A program made the position numbers and the translations under genes. From Acidobacteriota bacterium (GTDB lineage Bacteria > Acidobacteriota > Terriglobia > Acidiferrales > UBA7541), in assembly GCA_003224135.1 (NCBI GenBank), contig QHYO01000515.1, positions 1 through 8,257 on the forward strand: 8,257 bases of DNA, in the 5' to 3' direction. Numbering within the stretch: the stretch's first letter is position 1; the number at the start of each line of letters is the position of its first letter. Below, in pieces: positions 6,271 to 8,257 of this stretch. Under the pieces are notes generated by a model, which ran no database searches, was not told the origin of the DNA, and saw nothing but the letters and a program-made list of their open reading frames with translations.

Positions 6271-6337
6271 AGCCCCGTAACTCTCAGAGTTGCGGTTCAC
6301 TGCAGCTCTCCGCAGACACTCCCCGCCAAGCGGGGCT
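6271..6337 (+). promoter_or_regulatory. Structured 5' leader of yebC
   Basis: Hairpin A (6275-6295) has CCGTAACTC pairing with GAGTTGCGG, one T-G wobble and a TCA loop. Hairpin B (6321-6335) has CCCCGC and GCGGGG around CAA. Two alternatives compete: TGCGG (6291-6295) with CCGCA (6310-6314) disrupts hairpin A, while AGCCCCG (6271-6277) with CGGGGCT (6331-6337) disrupts both. It ends 31 nt before the yebC start. No T-tract follows, so control of translation or RNA stability is more plausible than attenuation. It matches no known riboswitch that I recognise. Confidence 0.4.
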
Positions 6338-6368
6338 GAACGAAATCTCGGTGTACGAAGGAACTGTC

Positions 6369-7124
6369 ATGTCTGGGCACTCAAAGTGGGCCACCATCAA
6401 GCATAAGAAGGCCGCTACGGACGCCAAGCGCGGCCGCGCGTTTACGCGTCTGATTCGCGAACTGACGATTGCCGCGCGAATTGGCGGCGGCGATCCGAAC
6501 TCCAACCCTCGGCTTCGCACCGCGATTCTTGCTGCGAAGAACGAGAACATGCCCAACGACAATATTGAGCGCGCGATCCTGCGGGGTACGGGACAGCTCG
6601 AAGGCGAACAGTACGACGAAGTTACATTTGAAGGGTATGGGCCGGGCGGCGTGGGCATTCTCATCCAAGTGGTGACGACGAATCGCAACCGAGCGGTTGG
6701 TGAAATGCGCCACTTGATGGCCAAAAACAACGGCAATATGGCCGAAGCGGGCGCCGTGGGATGGATGTTCCACCGGAAGGGCGAGATTACCGTCCCCAAA
6801 GAAGCCGCGAGTGAAGACAAATTGATGGATTTGGTTTTAGAAGCAGGCGCGGAAGACATCAAGGACGACGGCTCAGGCTGGTACATTGTGACCCCGCCGG
6901 AATCGATCGAGACGGTGAAGGATGCGCTCGTGAAAGCGGGGATTACGCCCGTCAGCGCCGAGGTCGCGATGGTTCCGCAAAACTACGTCAAGCTTACCGG
7001 AGAACAGGCTAAGCAGATGCTGCGTTTGGTCGAAGCGCTTGAAGAACACGACGACGTTCAGCACGTTTACGCGAACTTTGATATAGACGAGAGCGAAATC
7101 CAGGCTGCCGTCGGCGCGAACTAA
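6369..7124 (+). CDS. yebC: YebC/PmpR/TACO1 family protein
   Basis: A clear member of the YebC family, long annotated as a transcriptional regulator and more recently linked, with mitochondrial TACO1, to ribosome function, including relief of stalling at proline-rich stretches. The protein has 251 residues, the usual length. The family signature MSGHSKWATIKHKKAATDAK is at the N-terminus. It is followed by GGGDPNSNPRLRTAILAAKN and NMPNDNIERAILRGTG (domain 1), then FEGYGPGGVGILI, TNRNRAVGEMRH, and a C-terminal end with LVEALEEHDDVQHVYANFD. The start is set by the family N-terminus and AAGGAA (6358-6363), 5 nt upstream; an in-frame GTG at 6351 is rejected. It sits upstream of ruvC, a widespread arrangement. 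It is cytoplasmic. The 5' leader is predicted to be structured. Confidence 0.98.
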   Translation: MSGHSKWATIKHKKAATDAKRGRAFTRLIRELTIAARIGGGDPNSNPRLRTAILAAKNENMPNDNIERAILRGTGQLEGEQYDEVTFEGYGPGGVGILIQVVTTNRNRAVGEMRHLMAKNNGNMAEAGAVGWMFHRKGEITVPKEAASEDKLMDLVLEAGAEDIKDDGSGWYIVTPPESIETVKDALVKAGITPVSAEVAMVPQNYVKLTGEQAKQMLRLVEALEEHDDVQHVYANFDIDESEIQAAVGAN

Positions 7125-7214
7125 CTTTCGCGCACTGTCACACGCGACAGGCACAAAGAACTGGGCTTCACAAACCAGTGGCACCAAATCGCTGCGCGCT
7201 TTACACTTTTTCGC
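7125..7214 (+). promoter_or_regulatory. yebC-ruvC spacer with candidate leaderless ruvC promoter
   Basis: A TACACT at 7202-7207 ends 7 nt before the A of the ruvC ATG (7215), the normal distance from a -10 box to the transcription start, and no Shine-Dalgarno sequence is present. GTGGCA (7178-7183, 4 of 6 matches to TTGACA) lies 18 nt upstream as a -35. This suggests transcription could start on the ATG itself. Two weak 5-bp stems (7128-7147 and 7160-7179) are also present, with no terminator-like T-tract. Confidence 0.35.
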
Positions 7215-7841
7215 ATGAGCGAACCCCGACCGCGTCAATTTGTGTTTCGCGTGCTTGGCGTTGATCCCGCCGCCGCCGGACCCACGGGCTACGGTATCGT
7301 GGAGTCGGACGGCAGGCGCTGTCGTTCGCTGCATTATGGTGCGCTCACCGTAGCCGATAAAATCCGCAAAGAATCCATAGGCGCGGCACTGGAAGCCGTT
7401 CACGTACTGATTTGCGATTTGCTGGAGAAGTTTTCGCCCGATGCGCTCGCGGTCGAGTCGATTTTTTCGGCCCTCAATGTGAAAACGGCGCTTCGCCTGG
7501 CGGAGGTGCGCGGAGTGTTGCTGCTGGCGGCCTCGCAACATGGCGTAAAGGTGTACAGCTATGCGCCGCGGCTAATCAAAGCGACCGTGGCTGGTTACGG
7601 GAATGCCGATAAACAACATGTGCAAGCAATGGTGCGTTCGCTGCTTGGAATGACGGAGACTCCCGAGCCTGCAGACGCTGCAGATGCACTGGCTGTCGCC
7701 CTATGCCACATGCAGAACGAACAATTTCAGGCGCGATTTGGGCTTCCGCCGGCATCGGGCACCTGCTCCTCACGAATGGTACGAGGCGCGACGGCGCGGT
7801 CCGTTGATGCGGACACTCGGCGAGTGCGACCGTCGCGATGA
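7215..7841 (+). CDS. ruvC: Crossover junction endodeoxyribonuclease RuvC
   Basis: RuvC resolves Holliday junctions by paired nicks during recombinational repair, working with RuvAB. The RNase H-like fold is evident: RVLGVDPAAAGPTGYGIVES (12-31), DALAVESIFSALNVKTALRLAEVRG (76-100), YAPRLIKATVAGYGNADKQH (116-135) and ADAADALAVALCH (153-165). All four acidic metal ligands are visible: D17, E81, D154 and D157. The first metal loop is one residue longer than the usual DPG-x3-TGYG form and has Ala in place of Gly. The 208-residue length includes about 12 extra N-terminal residues and a basic C-terminal tail (168-208) beyond the conserved domain. An in-frame GTG at codon 13 would match the usual N-terminus but has no RBS. 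The gene follows yebC by 90 bp and overlaps the next gene by 4 bp (ATGA). ruvA and ruvB are not in the window. Confidence 0.97.
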   Translation: MSEPRPRQFVFRVLGVDPAAAGPTGYGIVESDGRRCRSLHYGALTVADKIRKESIGAALEAVHVLICDLLEKFSPDALAVESIFSALNVKTALRLAEVRGVLLLAASQHGVKVYSYAPRLIKATVAGYGNADKQHVQAMVRSLLGMTETPEPADAADALAVALCHMQNEQFQARFGLPPASGTCSSRMVRGATARSVDADTRRVRPSR

Positions 7842-8257
7842 GTCGAGCACACAAAGCGCTGGCGCGTGTTCTGTTCGCAGGCGCAGTAGTCTTTTTCTCG
7901 GGCCTGATTTCATGGTCGGTTCCTGCAGCGTGCGCCCAGTCCGGGCAGGATGCGAAGGTAACTTTCCGGCGCGTTTTCCAGGGCAGTTCGCCGGAATTCA
8001 TCGAGCTTACGGTTCGCGACAATTCGAACTCCGCGACATACGACATCCGGCAGCTTGATGAAGATGCGAGCGCTGCGGCGTTTGAAGTGAGTGATACCTT
8101 GCGAGCAAAAATATTCGCTCTCGCCAGAGAATTAAATCACTTTCAGGGGCAGGATCTGGACGTGCACCGGAAAATCGCCAATCTCGGTGAAAAAACATTT
8201 CGCTGGGAACAAGGCGCCGTAGCTCACGAGACAAAATTCAACTACACGCTGAATTCT
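7838..8257 (+). CDS. Secreted hypothetical protein (3' end beyond window)
   Basis: The ATG overlaps the ruvC stop (ATGA), suggesting translational coupling. The frame is open for 140 codons to the window edge. Residues 1-33 form a Sec signal peptide: basic MSRAHKALAR, a hydrophobic core VLFAGAVVFFSGLISW, and a likely signal peptidase I site after ACA (31-33). The cysteine is not in a good lipobox. The mature part begins with VTFRRVFQGSSPEFIELTVRD and contains FALARELNHFQGQDLDVHRK, KTFRWEQGAVAHE and so on, giving a mixed strand-helix pattern. No family is recognised. Its position directly behind ruvC suggests a shared transcript rather than a shared function. Confidence 0.85.
   Translation, partial: MSRAHKALARVLFAGAVVFFSGLISWSVPAACAQSGQDAKVTFRRVFQGSSPEFIELTVRDNSNSATYDIRQLDEDASAAAFEVSDTLRAKIFALARELNHFQGQDLDVHRKIANLGEKTFRWEQGAVAHETKFNYTLNS

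Noticed and set aside
6321..6335. CCCCGC-CAA-GCGGGG hairpin as an intrinsic terminator
   Set aside because: It lies just upstream of yebC, is not followed by a T-tract on either strand, and fits better as a leader stem.
6284..6886. 200-codon open frame antisense to yebC
   Set aside because: It lies opposite a certain gene, has a composition typical of an antisense frame (Ser/Arg/Pro rich), and shows no family motif.
6873..7541. 222-codon open frame antisense to yebC and ruvC
   Set aside because: It spans two certain genes on the other strand and has no recognisable domain; explained by codon bias of the real genes.

Overview
The window (moderately GC-rich, mostly densely coding) looks like a chromosomal segment of an Acidobacteriota-like soil bacterium. 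This placement is an inference from gene content: a yebC-ruvC pair followed by a secreted hypothetical protein, a START/SRPBCC-like exported protein, and a glycosyltransferase cluster. No rRNA, tRNA, CRISPR array or intact insertion sequence was seen.

Layout. Positions 1-380 (minus) hold the N-terminal two thirds of a TetR/AcrR repressor that runs off the left edge. It is divergent from 536-811 (plus), a small antibiotic-biosynthesis-monooxygenase (ABM) ORF. A 20-bp inverted repeat at 438-457 overlaps a perfect TATAAT on the tetR strand and is the obvious operator candidate. The ABM ORF is not an ordinary one. Its last 14 codons, plus the sequence after its stop read in another frame up to 966, encode the C-terminal half of a plastocyanin/amicyanin-type cupredoxin. 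Two genes therefore appear to have been joined by a deletion and then frameshifted. Positions 967-1347 are non-coding, with several short palindromes and one hairpin.

Positions 1348-2334 (plus) encode an exported or membrane-anchored START/SRPBCC-like protein. It converges on, and overlaps by 21 bp, a minus-strand run of three GT-B glycosyltransferases read in the order 6130-4928, 4883-3723, 3525-2314. These probably act on a surface glycan or lipid-linked saccharide. An 11-bp stem sits directly after the START-like gene's stop codon, inside the last glycosyltransferase gene. The 197-bp gap between the second and third glycosyltransferases may hold a small remnant of another gene.

Positions 6131-6368 form a divergent intergenic region between the glycosyltransferase run and yebC (6369-7124, plus). 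It contains spaced GTTTCG repeats and a yebC leader that can fold in mutually exclusive ways. yebC is followed by ruvC (7215-7841), which has no Shine-Dalgarno sequence and a -10-like box placed for a leaderless transcript. ruvC overlaps by 4 bp a signal-peptide-bearing hypothetical gene (7838 to the right edge).

No new multi-gene system is evident. The most unusual items are the ABM-cupredoxin chimera and the structured yebC leader.
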